32,024 nt of DNA from Bacteroidota bacterium (GTDB taxonomy: Bacteria; Bacteroidota; Bacteroidia; JAADEI01; JALVCQ01): the NCBI GenBank assembly GCA_027009805.1, contig JALVCQ010000091.1:1-32024 (forward strand), given 5' to 3'. Under the pieces are notes generated by a model, which saw only the letters and a list, made by a program, of their open reading frames with translations, had not been told where the DNA came from and made no database searches. Made by a program: the position numbers and the translations under genes. Shown one piece after another: positions 7,473 to 15,877 of this stretch. Position 1 is the first letter of the stretch. Every line of letters starts with the position of its first letter.

Positions 7473-8624
7473 ATGTATTTCGAGCCTACGGAAAACCAGC
7501 GGATGATCACCGAAATGGTCGATGCATTCGCCGAACGCTTTATCCTGCCCCATCGCCTCGAATGGGACGAAACCCAACACTTTCCGCGGGATGTGTTTAC
7601 CCGCCTCGGGGAGTTGGGACTGATGGGTATTTTCGTTTCGCCCGAATACGGCGGATCGGGCATGAATTATCAGGAATACGTCACGGCGGTGAAGGAAATC
7701 AGCAAGCACGACCCCTCCATCGGCCTTTCCGTGGCTGCCCACAACTCGCTGTGCGTGGGCCATATTTACTATTACGCAAGCGACGAGCAAAAGCGCCAAT
7801 ACCTTCCCCGACTGGCATCCGGTGAGCATCTCGGTGCATGGGCGCTGACCGAACCCAACACCGGTTCCGACGCCGGCAGCATGGAAACCGTGGCCCGCAA
7901 AGAAGGCGACGAATGGGTCATCAACGGCGCGAAAAACTTTATCACCCACGGCATCAGCGCCGACGTGTACGTGATCATGGCCCGCACCGGCGAGAAAGGC
8001 GCGAAAAACAACGCCACTGCATTCATCGTCGAGCGGGGCACGCCGGGCATCCGGGGCGGCAAAAAAGAAAACAAGCTGGGCATGCGGGCGTCCGAAACAG
8101 CGGAAGTCATCCTCGAAGATTGTCGGGTGCCCGATGCCAACGTCATCGGAAAGGTGGGTGAGGGCTTCAAGCAGGCCCTTGGCGTGCTGGACGGCGGCCG
8201 CATCTCCATTGCCTCGCTGGCGCTGGGCATCGCCGAAGGCGCCTATCGCACCGCCCGCGACTATGCCCTCGAACGCCATCAGTTCGGACGGCCCATCGCA
8301 TCGTTTCAGGCCATTGCCTTCAAAATCGCCGACATGCGCACCCAACTGGAAGCCGCCGAACTGCTCACCCGACAAGCCGCCTACCTCAAAGACCACGGCA
8401 AACCCGTCACCCTCACCTCCGCCATGGCCAAATATTACGCCTCCGAAGTGTCGGTGGCCGTAAGCCTCGACGCCGTCCAGATCCTCGGCGGCTACGGCTA
8501 CATCAAAGATTTCCCCGCCGAAAAGTTCTACCGCGACGCCAAACTGTGCACCATCGGCGAAGGCACCTCCGAAATCCAGAAGCTGGTCATCTCCCGCCGA
8601 TTGCTGAAAAGCCGGATTATTTAA
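7473..8624 (+). CDS. Acyl-CoA dehydrogenase
   Basis: A 383-aa FAD-dependent enzyme catalysing alpha,beta-dehydrogenation of acyl-CoA thioesters in beta-oxidation or branched-chain amino acid breakdown. Visible signatures: LTEPNTGSDAGSM with FAD/substrate contacts (about 125-137), INGAKNFITHG, RHQFGRPIASFQAI (about 268-281) and DAVQILGGYGYIKDFPAEK. The last precedes IGEGTSEIQ, where the Glu (about residue 363) sits at the usual catalytic-base position of the short/medium-chain group. The length and the complete N, middle and C domains are typical. It starts at ATG 7473. The HMG-CoA lyase further along the strand would fit leucine catabolism (isovaleryl-CoA type), but the chain-length specificity cannot be settled here. 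Confidence 0.93.
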   Translation: MYFEPTENQRMITEMVDAFAERFILPHRLEWDETQHFPRDVFTRLGELGLMGIFVSPEYGGSGMNYQEYVTAVKEISKHDPSIGLSVAAHNSLCVGHIYYYASDEQKRQYLPRLASGEHLGAWALTEPNTGSDAGSMETVARKEGDEWVINGAKNFITHGISADVYVIMARTGEKGAKNNATAFIVERGTPGIRGGKKENKLGMRASETAEVILEDCRVPDANVIGKVGEGFKQALGVLDGGRISIASLALGIAEGAYRTARDYALERHQFGRPIASFQAIAFKIADMRTQLEAAELLTRQAAYLKDHGKPVTLTSAMAKYYASEVSVAVSLDAVQILGGYGYIKDFPAEKFYRDAKLCTIGEGTSEIQKLVISRRLLKSRII

Positions 8625-8662
8625 GCGACGGCCTTTTACCTTTCAACCGGCGTGAAACTATG

Positions 8663-8692
8663 GTAGGGGGGCACAGCATGCTGTGCCCCTAC
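8663..8692. repeat. Palindrome of the GTAGGGGCAC family
   Basis: A 22-bp perfect palindrome centred on AGCATGCT (GGGGCACAGCA and its complement, 8668-8689), flanked by GTAGG and TAC so that the left side has two extra G residues. It sits in the 134-bp gap (8625-8758) between the acyl-CoA dehydrogenase and SDR genes. Relative to 815-842 the stem has a compensatory change on both arms (GCACAGC for GCACGGC), so pairing is retained. No T-run follows it. Confidence 0.8.
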
Positions 8693-8742
8693 TATTGGCG
8701 ACGAGACGCCCCACTACCCGCAGCCGTCAAGCCCGCATCCAT

Positions 8743-8750
8743 TAAGTTTG
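8743..8750 (+). promoter_or_regulatory. Likely -7 box of the SDR-led gene group
   Basis: TAAGTTTG matches TAnnTTTG exactly, 20 bp before the ATG at 8771. A transcription start around 8757 would leave the ORF-track GTG at 8759 nearly leaderless, which supports ATG 8771 as the SDR start. The -33 element is not obvious. Confidence 0.5.
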
Positions 8751-8770
8751 TGTAGTAAGTGGGATTTCAC

Positions 8771-9613
8771 ATGGGTGCGCAGCAGTGGAAGAACAAAGTA
8801 GTGGTCATCACGGGGGCTTCGTCGGGCATCGGCGCGGCGCTGGCGCGGGCGTTCGCCCGTCGTGGGGCGCTGCTGACGCTGGCTGCCCGACGGGAAGATG
8901 CCCTTGCCACAGTGGCCCGGGAATGTGAGGCGCTGGGCGGACAGGTCCGCATCGTGCCCACCGATGTGACCCGAAAAGAAGACTGCCAACGCCTGATAGA
9001 CACCACCGTCAGCACATGGGGACGGCTGGACGTGCTCATCAACAATGCGGGCATCTCGATGCGCGCACTCTTCGTGGAAACCGACCTCGAAGTGCTGGAA
9101 AAGGTGATGGCGGTGAATTTCTGGGGCACCGTCTATTGCACCCGCTACGCCATCCCGCACCTGCTGGAAGCCCGCGGAACGGTGGTGGGCATCTCTTCCA
9201 TTGCCGGATTTAAGGGGTTGCCGGCCCGGGCGGCTTATTCGGCTTCCAAATTCGCCATGAACGGCTTCCTCGAAACCCTGCGCATCGAGACCCGCCGCAC
9301 AGGCATGCACGTGCTCATCTGCGCGCCCGGCTTCACCGCCTCCAACATCCGCAACACCGCCCTCACCGCCGACGGAACACCCCAGGGCGAAACCCCGTTA
9401 CAAGAAGAGAAACTGATGAGCCCCGATGAAGTGGCTGAACATACCATCCGGGGTATGGAAAAACGCCGCCGATACGTTATCCTTACGCTGCAGGGGAAAC
9501 TGACCGTATGGCTCAACAAATGTTTCCCCGGCCTGATGGACCGGCTGGTTTTTAATCACATGATGAAAGAAAAAGATTCGCCGCTGGAAAAGATGAAACG
9601 GTGGTGGCCCTAA
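8771..9613 (+). CDS. Short-chain dehydrogenase/reductase (SDR)
   Basis: A 280-aa classical SDR with a Rossmann fold and NAD(P)H dependence. Motifs: TGASSGIG cofactor loop (residues 14-21), NNAGIS (91-96), catalytic Ser in ISSIAG (about 142-143) and YSASK (Tyr156, Lys160). The C-terminal segment PDEVAEHTIRGMEKRRRYVIL and a hydrophobic tail resemble the DhrS7-like/ketoacyl-reductase type SDRs of Bacteroidota that act on lipid-like substrates, but the substrate is unknown. The ORF track begins at a GTG four codons earlier; ATG 8771 is better placed relative to the -7 box. The following CHU_C gene begins 14 bp after the stop, so the two are probably co-transcribed although functionally unrelated. 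Confidence 0.9.
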   Translation: MGAQQWKNKVVVITGASSGIGAALARAFARRGALLTLAARREDALATVARECEALGGQVRIVPTDVTRKEDCQRLIDTTVSTWGRLDVLINNAGISMRALFVETDLEVLEKVMAVNFWGTVYCTRYAIPHLLEARGTVVGISSIAGFKGLPARAAYSASKFAMNGFLETLRIETRRTGMHVLICAPGFTASNIRNTALTADGTPQGETPLQEEKLMSPDEVAEHTIRGMEKRRRYVILTLQGKLTVWLNKCFPGLMDRLVFNHMMKEKDSPLEKMKRWWP

Positions 9614-9627
9614 GATAAAAGACAACG

Positions 9628-12285
9628 ATGTATGGGATAACGACACGGTGGGGAGGGTTGGTCGGGCTGTGGATGGCGGTGCTGCCGTCGCTGTATGCCA
9701 CCCACAACCGGGCCGGTGAGATCACCTACCGCCAACTGGGGCAGACCACCTATGAAGTAACGCTGATCACCTACACCGATTCGCGCAGCACCCAGGCCGA
9801 TCGTCCGCAAATCGACCTGCTGTGGGGCGACAACACCCAAAGCACCATTCCCCGCAGCGAACGCCGCTATCTGGGCAACTTCGTGCAATACAACCGCTAT
9901 ACCGACACGCACACCTATCCGGGCCCCGGCCGCTACGTCATCCAGTTTTTCGACCCCAACCGGGTGGCCGGCATCAACAACATTTCCAACTCCGTCAACA
10001 TTCCGTTTTACGTAGAGACCGAGCTGATTATCGACCCTTTCCAGGGCGTCAATAACTCGCCGGTGCTGCTGCAGCCGCCCATCGACTTTGCGCAGGTGGG
10101 CGTGCCGTTTGTGCACTATCCCAACGGCTACGACCCCGACGGTGACAGCATCGCTTACCGCTTTACCGTGCCCAAACAAAACGTCAACATGCCGGTGCCG
10201 GGCTATTTCGACCCGCCGGCCAGCGACCATTTCTCGCTCGACCCTTACACGGGGCGACTGGAATGGGATGCGCCCACCACGCCGGGCATCTACAACATTG
10301 CCATCCAGATCGAAGAATATCGCAACGGCCGCCGCATCGGCTACATTGTGCGCGACATGCAAATCATCGTGGCGCCGGCCGACAACCATCCGCCGGTGAT
10401 CGCGCCGTTGACGGACACCTGCGTGTTGGGCGGCGATTCTTTGTCGCTGGACATTACTGCTTCCGACACCGACACCGGGCAATACGTGTTCCTGCAAGCC
10501 ACCGGCGGGCCCTTCGAGCAAAGCGTCACCCCCGCCCGACTGGAACCCGCCGCCCCGCAGGGTTTGCAAACCGTCTCGGCGCGCTTTACGTGGCGGGTGG
10601 CCTGCGAAAGCATCCGCAAACGCCCCTATCGGGTGGTCATTCGGGCGGTGGATGACCATCCCTTCCTTCCGCTGGCCGACCTGAAACACTTCGACATCAA
10701 GGTCGTCGGGCCGCCGCCCCGGCTGGATACGCTCGAACCGGCGGGACGAACGCTGACCCTCCGATGGCAACCACCGGCGGCGTGTCATGGACCCGAACTC
10801 AAAGGGTTTTATATCTACCGGCGGGAAGATTCTTCGGGATGGACGCCGGGCGCTTGCGAAACAGGCGCACCGGGCTTTCAGCGCGTCGCTTTTCTGAAAG
10901 ACCCGACCCTGACGGCGTGGACGGATTCCAACGGCGGGGCGGGGTTGTATCCGGGCCGCCGCTATTGCTACCGCCTCACCGCCATATATCAAGGCAGCAC
11001 CCATTACGAACCCGCCGAAGGACAGGCTTCCAACGAACGATGCTTTGTCTTCTCCGACGGCGTGCCGCTGCTTACGCAAGCCTCGGTAATTTCTACCCAT
11101 TCCACCGAAGGAAAAACGCGGGTGCGATGGTATCTGCCGCCGCTGGATACCACCCAGTGGACGCCGCCCTACGTCTTCACCTTGCGGCGCGGTCGGCCGC
11201 CCGCCACCTTGCTGGCCCGGCAATTTACCTCTTACGCCGATTATCTGGCCGCCGACACGGTCCTGATAGACAGCACCCTCAACACCGAGGCGGCGCCTTA
11301 TGAATATGAAGCACAGCTCAAAGCCACGGTGTTGGGGCGGCCGCTGACCACTGCCTCCGGACCGGCCCAAACGCCCTTCCTGACCATTTCCACCGGCAAC
11401 CAGTCGCTGCAACTGCGATGGACGACGCAAACGCCCTGGCAGAACTACGAAACCGTTATTTACCGGCTGCATCCCGATTCGTCGGACTATGAGCCCGTGG
11501 CATTGGTGCCCTCTGCCACCTATTGGGAAGACACCGGCCTGGAAGTGGGCCGGACCTACTGCTATTTTGTGGAAACCCACGGGCGCTATCCGGCCGCCGA
11601 TCCGCCATACGAACCGTTTATTAACCTATCGCAGCGGGTGTGTGCCGTGCCACGCGACACCATCCCGCCCTGTCCGCCCACCCTCTCCCTCGTTGCATTT
11701 TGCGAGATGGAAGGCCACGAAAACATCGTCCAGCCCTATCATCGGTTGTTCTGGTATCCGGCCGTCGATACTGCATGCGTGGAGACGCCGCACCAGTATG
11801 GGATATATTTCCGGCGCACCGACTCCAGCGCGTTTGAGCGGCTGGCGATGCTGCCCGCTTCCCGGCTCGAATGGGAAGACCGGCGCGACAGCCTTGTCTT
11901 TTCCGCCGCCGGGTGCTATTACGTGACGGCTCTTGACGAATTCGGCAACGAAAGCCGGCCCAGCAACTTCGTATGCGCCGACAATTGCCCGCGCTACGTG
12001 CTGCCCAACGTGATGACGCCCAACGGCGACGGCTTCAACGACACCTTCCGGCCTATTCCGCCGGTGCACTTCGTTCAGCGGGTGGTCATCCATATCTTCG
12101 ACCGGTGGGGACGGCGGATTTTCACCTCGGAAGATCCGTTCTTTGCATGGGACGGCACCGACGTGCAGGGGCGTCCCATGCCCGAGGGCGTCTATTATTA
12201 TCATTGCACGTATGAGACCGTTTTCCTGCATCGTCCTGAGCCGGTGCGTCACCGCTTGCAGGGCACCATCCAACTCATCCGCTGA
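9628..12285 (+). CDS. Secreted fibronectin-type multidomain protein with CHU_C (type B T9SS) sorting domain
   Basis: An 885-aa protein with a signal peptide (GLVGLWMAVLPSLYA, cleavage near 24) and a mature start at THNRAGEITYRQLG, a beginning seen often in Bacteroidota CHU_C proteins. A cadherin/PKD-like N-terminal part includes the calcium-type YDPDGDSIAYRF (about 169) and NNSPVLL. Fibronectin-III-like modules follow at about 365-460 (LTLRWQPPAACHGPELKGFYIYR) and 590-660 (LQLRWTTQTPWQNYETVIYR). The C-terminus (about 789-885) is CHU_C: YVLPNVMTPNGDGFNDTFRP, IFDRWGRRIF and MPEGVYYYHCTYE. It is predicted to be exported by T9SS and bound at the surface. Its stop overlaps the riboflavin synthase start by one base (TGATG). 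A 656-aa antisense ORF here is a codon-bias shadow. Confidence 0.87.
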   Translation: MYGITTRWGGLVGLWMAVLPSLYATHNRAGEITYRQLGQTTYEVTLITYTDSRSTQADRPQIDLLWGDNTQSTIPRSERRYLGNFVQYNRYTDTHTYPGPGRYVIQFFDPNRVAGINNISNSVNIPFYVETELIIDPFQGVNNSPVLLQPPIDFAQVGVPFVHYPNGYDPDGDSIAYRFTVPKQNVNMPVPGYFDPPASDHFSLDPYTGRLEWDAPTTPGIYNIAIQIEEYRNGRRIGYIVRDMQIIVAPADNHPPVIAPLTDTCVLGGDSLSLDITASDTDTGQYVFLQATGGPFEQSVTPARLEPAAPQGLQTVSARFTWRVACESIRKRPYRVVIRAVDDHPFLPLADLKHFDIKVVGPPPRLDTLEPAGRTLTLRWQPPAACHGPELKGFYIYRREDSSGWTPGACETGAPGFQRVAFLKDPTLTAWTDSNGGAGLYPGRRYCYRLTAIYQGSTHYEPAEGQASNERCFVFSDGVPLLTQASVISTHSTEGKTRVRWYLPPLDTTQWTPPYVFTLRRGRPPATLLARQFTSYADYLAADTVLIDSTLNTEAAPYEYEAQLKATVLGRPLTTASGPAQTPFLTISTGNQSLQLRWTTQTPWQNYETVIYRLHPDSSDYEPVALVPSATYWEDTGLEVGRTYCYFVETHGRYPAADPPYEPFINLSQRVCAVPRDTIPPCPPTLSLVAFCEMEGHENIVQPYHRLFWYPAVDTACVETPHQYGIYFRRTDSSAFERLAMLPASRLEWEDRRDSLVFSAAGCYYVTALDEFGNESRPSNFVCADNCPRYVLPNVMTPNGDGFNDTFRPIPPVHFVQRVVIHIFDRWGRRIFTSEDPFFAWDGTDVQGRPMPEGVYYYHCTYETVFLHRPEPVRHRLQGTIQLIR

Positions 12286-12881
12286 TGTTTACGGGGATTA
12301 TTGAGGCCGTGGGCACGGTGGCGGCCGTAACCGCAGAAGGAACCAACCGCCGCTTTATCATCGAGGCGCCCTTTGCTGAGGCACTGACGGCGGGTCAGAG
12401 CGTAGCGCACGACGGGGTGTGTCTCTCCGTGGAAGAAGTGATAGACGCCGAGCACTACGCTGTGACGGCGGTGGAAGAGACCCTTGCCGTGACCACGTTG
12501 TCGAAATGGAAAGCCGGCACGCCCGTCAATCTGGAACGAGCGCTCCGGCCACAGGCTTTTCTGGACGGCCACATCGTTCAAGGACACGTGGATACCACTG
12601 CCGAATGTATCCGGCGTGAAGCGCTGGTAGGCAGCCACCGCTTCACCTTCCGCCTGCCGCCGATGGCGCAATATCCGGTGATCTATAAAGGCTCCATCGC
12701 CCTCAACGGCGTGAGTCTGACGGTGGCCCGATGGGAGGCGCCGCTGCTGGACGTAGCGATTATTCCCATCACGCTTCGGGACACTACGTTTCGGCATTTG
12801 CAGCCCGGCGACCGTGTGAACGTCGAGTTCGACGTGGTGGGGAAATATGTGTTCGAGTGGATGCGGCAGACGGCCTTGTAA
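12285..12881 (+). CDS. ribE: Riboflavin synthase, alpha subunit
   Basis: A 198-aa enzyme for the last step of riboflavin synthesis: two 6,7-dimethyl-8-ribityllumazine molecules dismutate to riboflavin plus a pyrimidinedione. It starts with the hallmark MFTGIIEAVG and contains two lumazine-binding repeats. The first spans about residues 1-88, with SVAHDGVCLSVEEV. The second spans about 90-190, with FLDGHIVQGHVDTTAEC, KGSIALNGVSLTVARWE and VAIIPITLRDTTF. The length is normal. The ATG overlaps the stop of the preceding CHU_C gene, so its expression is probably coupled to that surface-protein gene, an odd partnership. No FMN riboswitch-like leader can exist in the one-base overlap, and other rib genes are not in the window. 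Confidence 0.96.
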   Translation: MFTGIIEAVGTVAAVTAEGTNRRFIIEAPFAEALTAGQSVAHDGVCLSVEEVIDAEHYAVTAVEETLAVTTLSKWKAGTPVNLERALRPQAFLDGHIVQGHVDTTAECIRREALVGSHRFTFRLPPMAQYPVIYKGSIALNGVSLTVARWEAPLLDVAIIPITLRDTTFRHLQPGDRVNVEFDVVGKYVFEWMRQTAL

Positions 12882-12895
12882 CATGGCTGTGCTTG

Positions 12896-13699
12896 ATGGT
12901 TCGGAAGATTGACAGCCCGCGCAACGATTATATCAAGTCGCTGGTGCGTTTGCATCGGGGCCGGCACCGGCGGCGGGCGGGGCGTTTTCTGGTGGAAGGC
13001 ATCCGGCCGCTCCAACTGGCCGAGCAGGCGGGCCGGCAGCCGGTCGAAGTGCTCTATAATCCGAAGGGGCTTCACCCTGCGGAGGTCGTTTTGTTAGAAA
13101 AGTGGCGGGAGGTGCCGGCCGTGGAGGTGAGCCCGTCGGTGATGCGGGCTTTGTCGGTGCGGGAGGCACCGGGCGGCTTGGTGGCCGTGATGCCGTGGCG
13201 GCTGCCTTCGCTGAATGACTTTTCTCTGGTGCCGCAAGGCGTGTATCTGGTGGCGGCTTCGGTGGAAAAACCCGGCAATCTGGGGGCGCTCTTCCGCAAT
13301 GCCGACGGGGCGGGCTGCTCGGCACTGCTGATAGCCAATCCGATCGTTGATCCCTTTCATCCGCAGGTGATTCGCAACAGTCAGGGCACGGTGTTCAGCG
13401 TTCCGTGGGTAGTGGGTGAGACAGCGGCGATGATGCATCGGCTTCGGCGGGAAGGCATTGCCGTGGCGGTGGCCACGCCCGAAGCGACCGTCCCTTTGTG
13501 GGAGGCGGAGCTGGAGCCGCCTGTAGCGGTCGTGGTAGGCACCGAACACGCCGGCGTGCCGCCGCCGTGGAAGGAAGCCGCCGACGTGCGGTTTTCCATT
13601 CCGATGTATGGCCGGATCGACAGCCTGAACGTGTCGGTGTCGGCGGCGCTGGCCCTTTACGAGGTTCGGCGGCGGATGGCGGCGGCCGGAAAGCAGTAG
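12896..13699 (+). CDS. SpoU-family 23S rRNA (or tRNA) 2'-O-methyltransferase with N-terminal RNA-binding domain
   Basis: A 267-aa methyltransferase. The N-terminal domain (about 1-95) contains RRAGRFLVEGIRPLQLAEQAG, the L30e-like SpoU substrate-binding region. The C-terminal SPOUT domain has EKPGNLGALFRNADGAGCSAL (motif 1), VAVVVGTEHAGVPPPW (motif 2) and IDSLNVSVSAALALYEVRRR (motif 3), so the SAM-binding knot is complete. It likely modifies a 23S rRNA ribose, as RlmB-like proteins do, but the site is not identifiable. The ORF track's extra 55 residues upstream are riboflavin synthase read in another frame; ATG 12896 lies 14 bp after ribE. This is the second SpoU enzyme in the window; it is not a close copy of the one at 914-1465, which lacks the N-terminal domain. 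Confidence 0.87.
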   Translation: MVRKIDSPRNDYIKSLVRLHRGRHRRRAGRFLVEGIRPLQLAEQAGRQPVEVLYNPKGLHPAEVVLLEKWREVPAVEVSPSVMRALSVREAPGGLVAVMPWRLPSLNDFSLVPQGVYLVAASVEKPGNLGALFRNADGAGCSALLIANPIVDPFHPQVIRNSQGTVFSVPWVVGETAAMMHRLRREGIAVAVATPEATVPLWEAELEPPVAVVVGTEHAGVPPPWKEAADVRFSIPMYGRIDSLNVSVSAALALYEVRRRMAAAGKQ

Positions 13700-13714
13700 G
13701 GGCGACCGTTTGTC

Positions 13715-13736
13715 GGGGCACGGCATGCCGTGTTCC
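13715..13736. repeat. Decayed palindrome of the GTAGGGGCAC family
   Basis: GGGGCACGGCATGCCGTGTTCC carries the same GCACGGCATGCCGTG core as 815-842, but the right arm has TT for CC, so it is imperfect (G-T pairing in RNA). The sequence GTAGGGGCGACC at 13696-13707 shows a second broken copy of the left end, overlapping the methyltransferase TAG. Confidence 0.6.
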
Positions 13737-13743
13737 TTGCGTC

Positions 13744-13983
13744 GCGTGAGGGGCCCGGAGGGCGCCGCGGCTTGCGCCGCGGCGGACCGCCCTTCGACAA
13801 GCTCAGGGACCGTCGCCCATGGGAAACACCCGCTGGCTGAGCAGAGTCGAAGCCACGCGGGTGGCGCAGGATGTGGAGTGGAATGACGGGCGGTCCGAGG
13901 CGAACAGCCCTTCGACAAACTCAGGAACCGCCGAGCCCGCAGGGGCCCGACCCCGAGCCGCAAGGCGAGGGGGCACGCCCAAA
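13744..13983 (-). repeat. Dispersed mosaic intergenic repeat, copy C (inverted)
   Basis: On the minus strand this begins TTTGGGCGTGCCCCCTCGCC and ends CCCTCCGGGCCCCTCACGC, matching both ends of copies A and B. Its interior matches copy B closely: CATTCCACTCCACATCCTGCG, GTGGCTTCGACTCTGCTCAG and CTGAGCTTGTCGAAGG. It carries one extra internal CTGAGTTTGTCGAAGGGC module not found in copy B, so it appears to have grown by internal duplication. It fills most of the gap between the SpoU methyltransferase and accA. The ORF 13819-14181 through it is spurious. Confidence 0.88.
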
Positions 13984-14017
13984 TCGAAAAAATGGTTTCA
14001 TTTGCCGCGGGCCGTCG

Positions 14018-14025
14018 TAATTTCG
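14018..14025 (+). promoter_or_regulatory. Possible -7 box of accA
   Basis: TAATTTCG differs from TAnnTTTG at one position and lies 20 bp before the accA ATG. A TTTC at 13996-13999 is 18 bases upstream, a tolerable but imperfect -33 element. It lies just past the end of repeat copy C. Confidence 0.35.
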
Positions 14026-14045
14026 CTTTTCCAATTTTTTGGCGC

Positions 14046-15011
14046 ATGCAAGTTTTCGATTGGGAGAAGCCTGTGGTGGAGCTGGAAGAGAAGCTTAAAG
14101 AGCTGTATGAGCAGTTTGAAGAGGGCAAGATGGCCGACCGTCAGGCGATCGAGGCGATGGAGGCGCAGCTTGCGCAGTTGAAAAAGTCGTTGTATTCGAA
14201 CCTGACGCCCTGGCAACGGGTGCAGATGGCGCGGCATCCCGACCGGCCTTATTCGCTGGACTATATCGAGCACATCTTCGACGACTTCATTGAGCTTCAC
14301 GGCGACCGGCGTTTTGCCGACGACAAGGCCATGGTGGGCGGGCCGGCCGTGCTGGACGGCAAAAGCGTGATGGTCATCGGTCAGCAAAAGGGGCGCACCA
14401 CCAAAGAGCGGCAATATCGCAACTTCGGGATGCCGAATCCGGAGGGCTATCGGAAGGCGCTGCGGCTGATGGAGCTGGCCGAGCGGCACGGGTTGCCGGT
14501 GATTACGTTTATTGATACGCCGGGTGCGGCGCCCGGCATCGGCGCCGAAGAGCGCGGGCAAGGCGAGGCCATTGCCTACAACCTGCTTCGGATGAGCGAG
14601 TTGCGCGTGCCTATCGTGTCGGTGGTCATCGGGGAAGGGGCCTCGGGCGGGGCGCTGGGCATCGGGGTGGCCGACCGCTTCCTGATGATGGAAAACACGT
14701 GGTTTTCGGTGATTTCGCCCGAGTCGTGCTCGTCGATCTTGTGGCGAAGCTGGGACTATAAGGAAAAAGCCGCCGAAGAGCTGAAGCTGGTGCCCGAAGC
14801 ATTGCTGAAATACGGCATCATCGATGAGATCATCCCCGAACCGCTGGGCGGAGCGCACCGCGACCCCGACGCCGCCTATGCGGCTGTGAAGGCGGCCCTG
14901 CAAGCCAACCTTAAAAAGCTGCGCAGCCAGCCCATCGACAAGCTGACGGCCCGCCGGAAAGAGAAATACTTTCAGATGGGCCGGTATGAAGAAAAGCGGG
15001 TAGTGGAATGA
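14046..15011 (+). CDS. accA: Acetyl-CoA carboxylase carboxyltransferase subunit alpha
   Basis: A 321-aa AccA. Together with AccD it transfers the carboxyl group from carboxybiotin to acetyl-CoA, giving malonyl-CoA for fatty acid synthesis. The N-terminal helical part ([15 protein letters not shown]) is followed by the crotonase-fold core: [34 protein letters not shown] (about 85-101), [42 protein letters not shown] and [17 protein letters not shown], with [14 protein letters not shown] near the C-terminus. The length is typical (about 317-320 aa). ATG 14046 is preferred over the ORF-track ATG 13992, which adds 18 residues reaching toward the repeat and lies upstream of the -7 box. The stop overlaps the next ATG (ATGA), coupling it to the HMG-CoA lyase gene. 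No accD or accBC is in the window. Confidence 0.96.
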   Translation: MQVFDWEKPVVELEEKLKELYEQFEEGKMADRQAIEAMEAQLAQLKKSLYSNLTPWQRVQMARHPDRPYSLDYIEHIFDDFIELHGDRRFADDKAMVGGPAVLDGKSVMVIGQQKGRTTKERQYRNFGMPNPEGYRKALRLMELAERHGLPVITFIDTPGAAPGIGAEERGQGEAIAYNLLRMSELRVPIVSVVIGEGASGGALGIGVADRFLMMENTWFSVISPESCSSILWRSWDYKEKAAEELKLVPEALLKYGIIDEIIPEPLGGAHRDPDAAYAAVKAALQANLKKLRSQPIDKLTARRKEKYFQMGRYEEKRVVE

Positions 15012-15871
15012 GCGTCGTGCGGCTGGTGGAATGTCCGCGCGACGCCATGCAGGGCATCCGGACGTTCATCCCGACGGAAGAAAAGGTAGCCTATTTGCAG
15101 CAGTTGCTGGCGGTGGGCTTCGACGTGCTCGACTTCGGCAGCTTCGTCTCGCCGCGGGCCGTGCCGCAGATGCGCGACACCGATGCGGTGGTTCAGCAGC
15201 TGGACCTTTCGGCAACCTCTACGCAGCTGCTGGCCATTGTGGTCAATCAGAAAGGCATCGAACGGGCGCTGCCTTACGAACAAATCCGCTATCTGGGCTA
15301 TCCGTTTTCGATTTCGCCGACCTTCCAGCAGCGCAACGCCCGCAAAACGCTGGAAGAAAGCTACGACGAGCTGGCCCGCAACCTCGACGCCGTTCGGGCC
15401 GGCGGCAAGGAGATGGTTGTTTATATCTCGATGGGCTTTGGCAATCCCTACGGTGATGCATGGAGCCCCGGGTTGGTGGTGGACTGGGTGGGGCGGTTGT
15501 CGGCACTGGGGCTGACGGTCTTTTCCTTGGCCGATACGGTGGGGACGGCCGACGCCGTCACCATCCGCAGCGTGTTTGAGCAGGTTACGACGGCGTTTCC
15601 GCAGCTTGACGTGGGCGTGCACCTGCACGCCACGCCGCGCACCCGCCGGGCAAAGATCGACGCCGCCTATCGGGCGGGCTGCCGCCGTTTCGACGCCGCC
15701 ATGCAGGGCTACGGCGGCTGTCCCTTCGCCGAAGATGAATTGGTGGGCAACGTGGCCACCGAAGATCTCGCGGCCTATCTCAAAGCCGAAGGCGTGCCGC
15801 TTTTGCTGGACGATGCGGCCTTTCGGGAGGCTTCGGAAGCAGCCCGCCGCCTCTTCTCCACCTATGCTTAA
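15008..15871 (+). CDS. Hydroxymethylglutaryl-CoA lyase
   Basis: A 287-aa HMGL-like TIM-barrel enzyme predicted to split 3-hydroxy-3-methylglutaryl-CoA into acetoacetate and acetyl-CoA, the last step of leucine breakdown. Motifs: [10 protein letters not shown] near the start (Arg/Asp active-site pair), [35 protein letters not shown] (metal-binding His pair) and [22 protein letters not shown] (catalytic Cys loop). The motif set is the Bacteroidota version of the family. It overlaps accA by four bases (ATGA), so malonyl-CoA production and acetoacetate formation are encoded in one transcript. The acyl-CoA dehydrogenase at 7473 could belong to the same pathway. Family is firm; a related aldol-type lyase activity is a minor alternative. 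Confidence 0.9.
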   Translation: MSVVRLVECPRDAMQGIRTFIPTEEKVAYLQQLLAVGFDVLDFGSFVSPRAVPQMRDTDAVVQQLDLSATSTQLLAIVVNQKGIERALPYEQIRYLGYPFSISPTFQQRNARKTLEESYDELARNLDAVRAGGKEMVVYISMGFGNPYGDAWSPGLVVDWVGRLSALGLTVFSLADTVGTADAVTIRSVFEQVTTAFPQLDVGVHLHATPRTRRAKIDAAYRAGCRRFDAAMQGYGGCPFAEDELVGNVATEDLAAYLKAEGVPLLLDDAAFREASEAARRLFSTYA

Positions 15872-15877
15872 TCCGTC

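Noticed and set aside
6939-8396. 485-aa minus-strand ORF over the HhH and acyl-CoA dehydrogenase genes
   Set aside because: Spans two well-supported plus-strand genes and shows no conserved motif.
8663-8692. Rho-independent terminator after the acyl-CoA dehydrogenase gene
   Set aside because: A strong hairpin, but no T-run on either side, and the same palindrome family occurs in other settings.
9610-11580. 656-aa minus-strand ORF antisense to the second CHU_C gene
   Set aside because: Rich in R, G, H and V with no domain-like pattern; it is the GC-rich shadow of a gene whose signal peptide, modules and sorting domain are clear on the plus strand.
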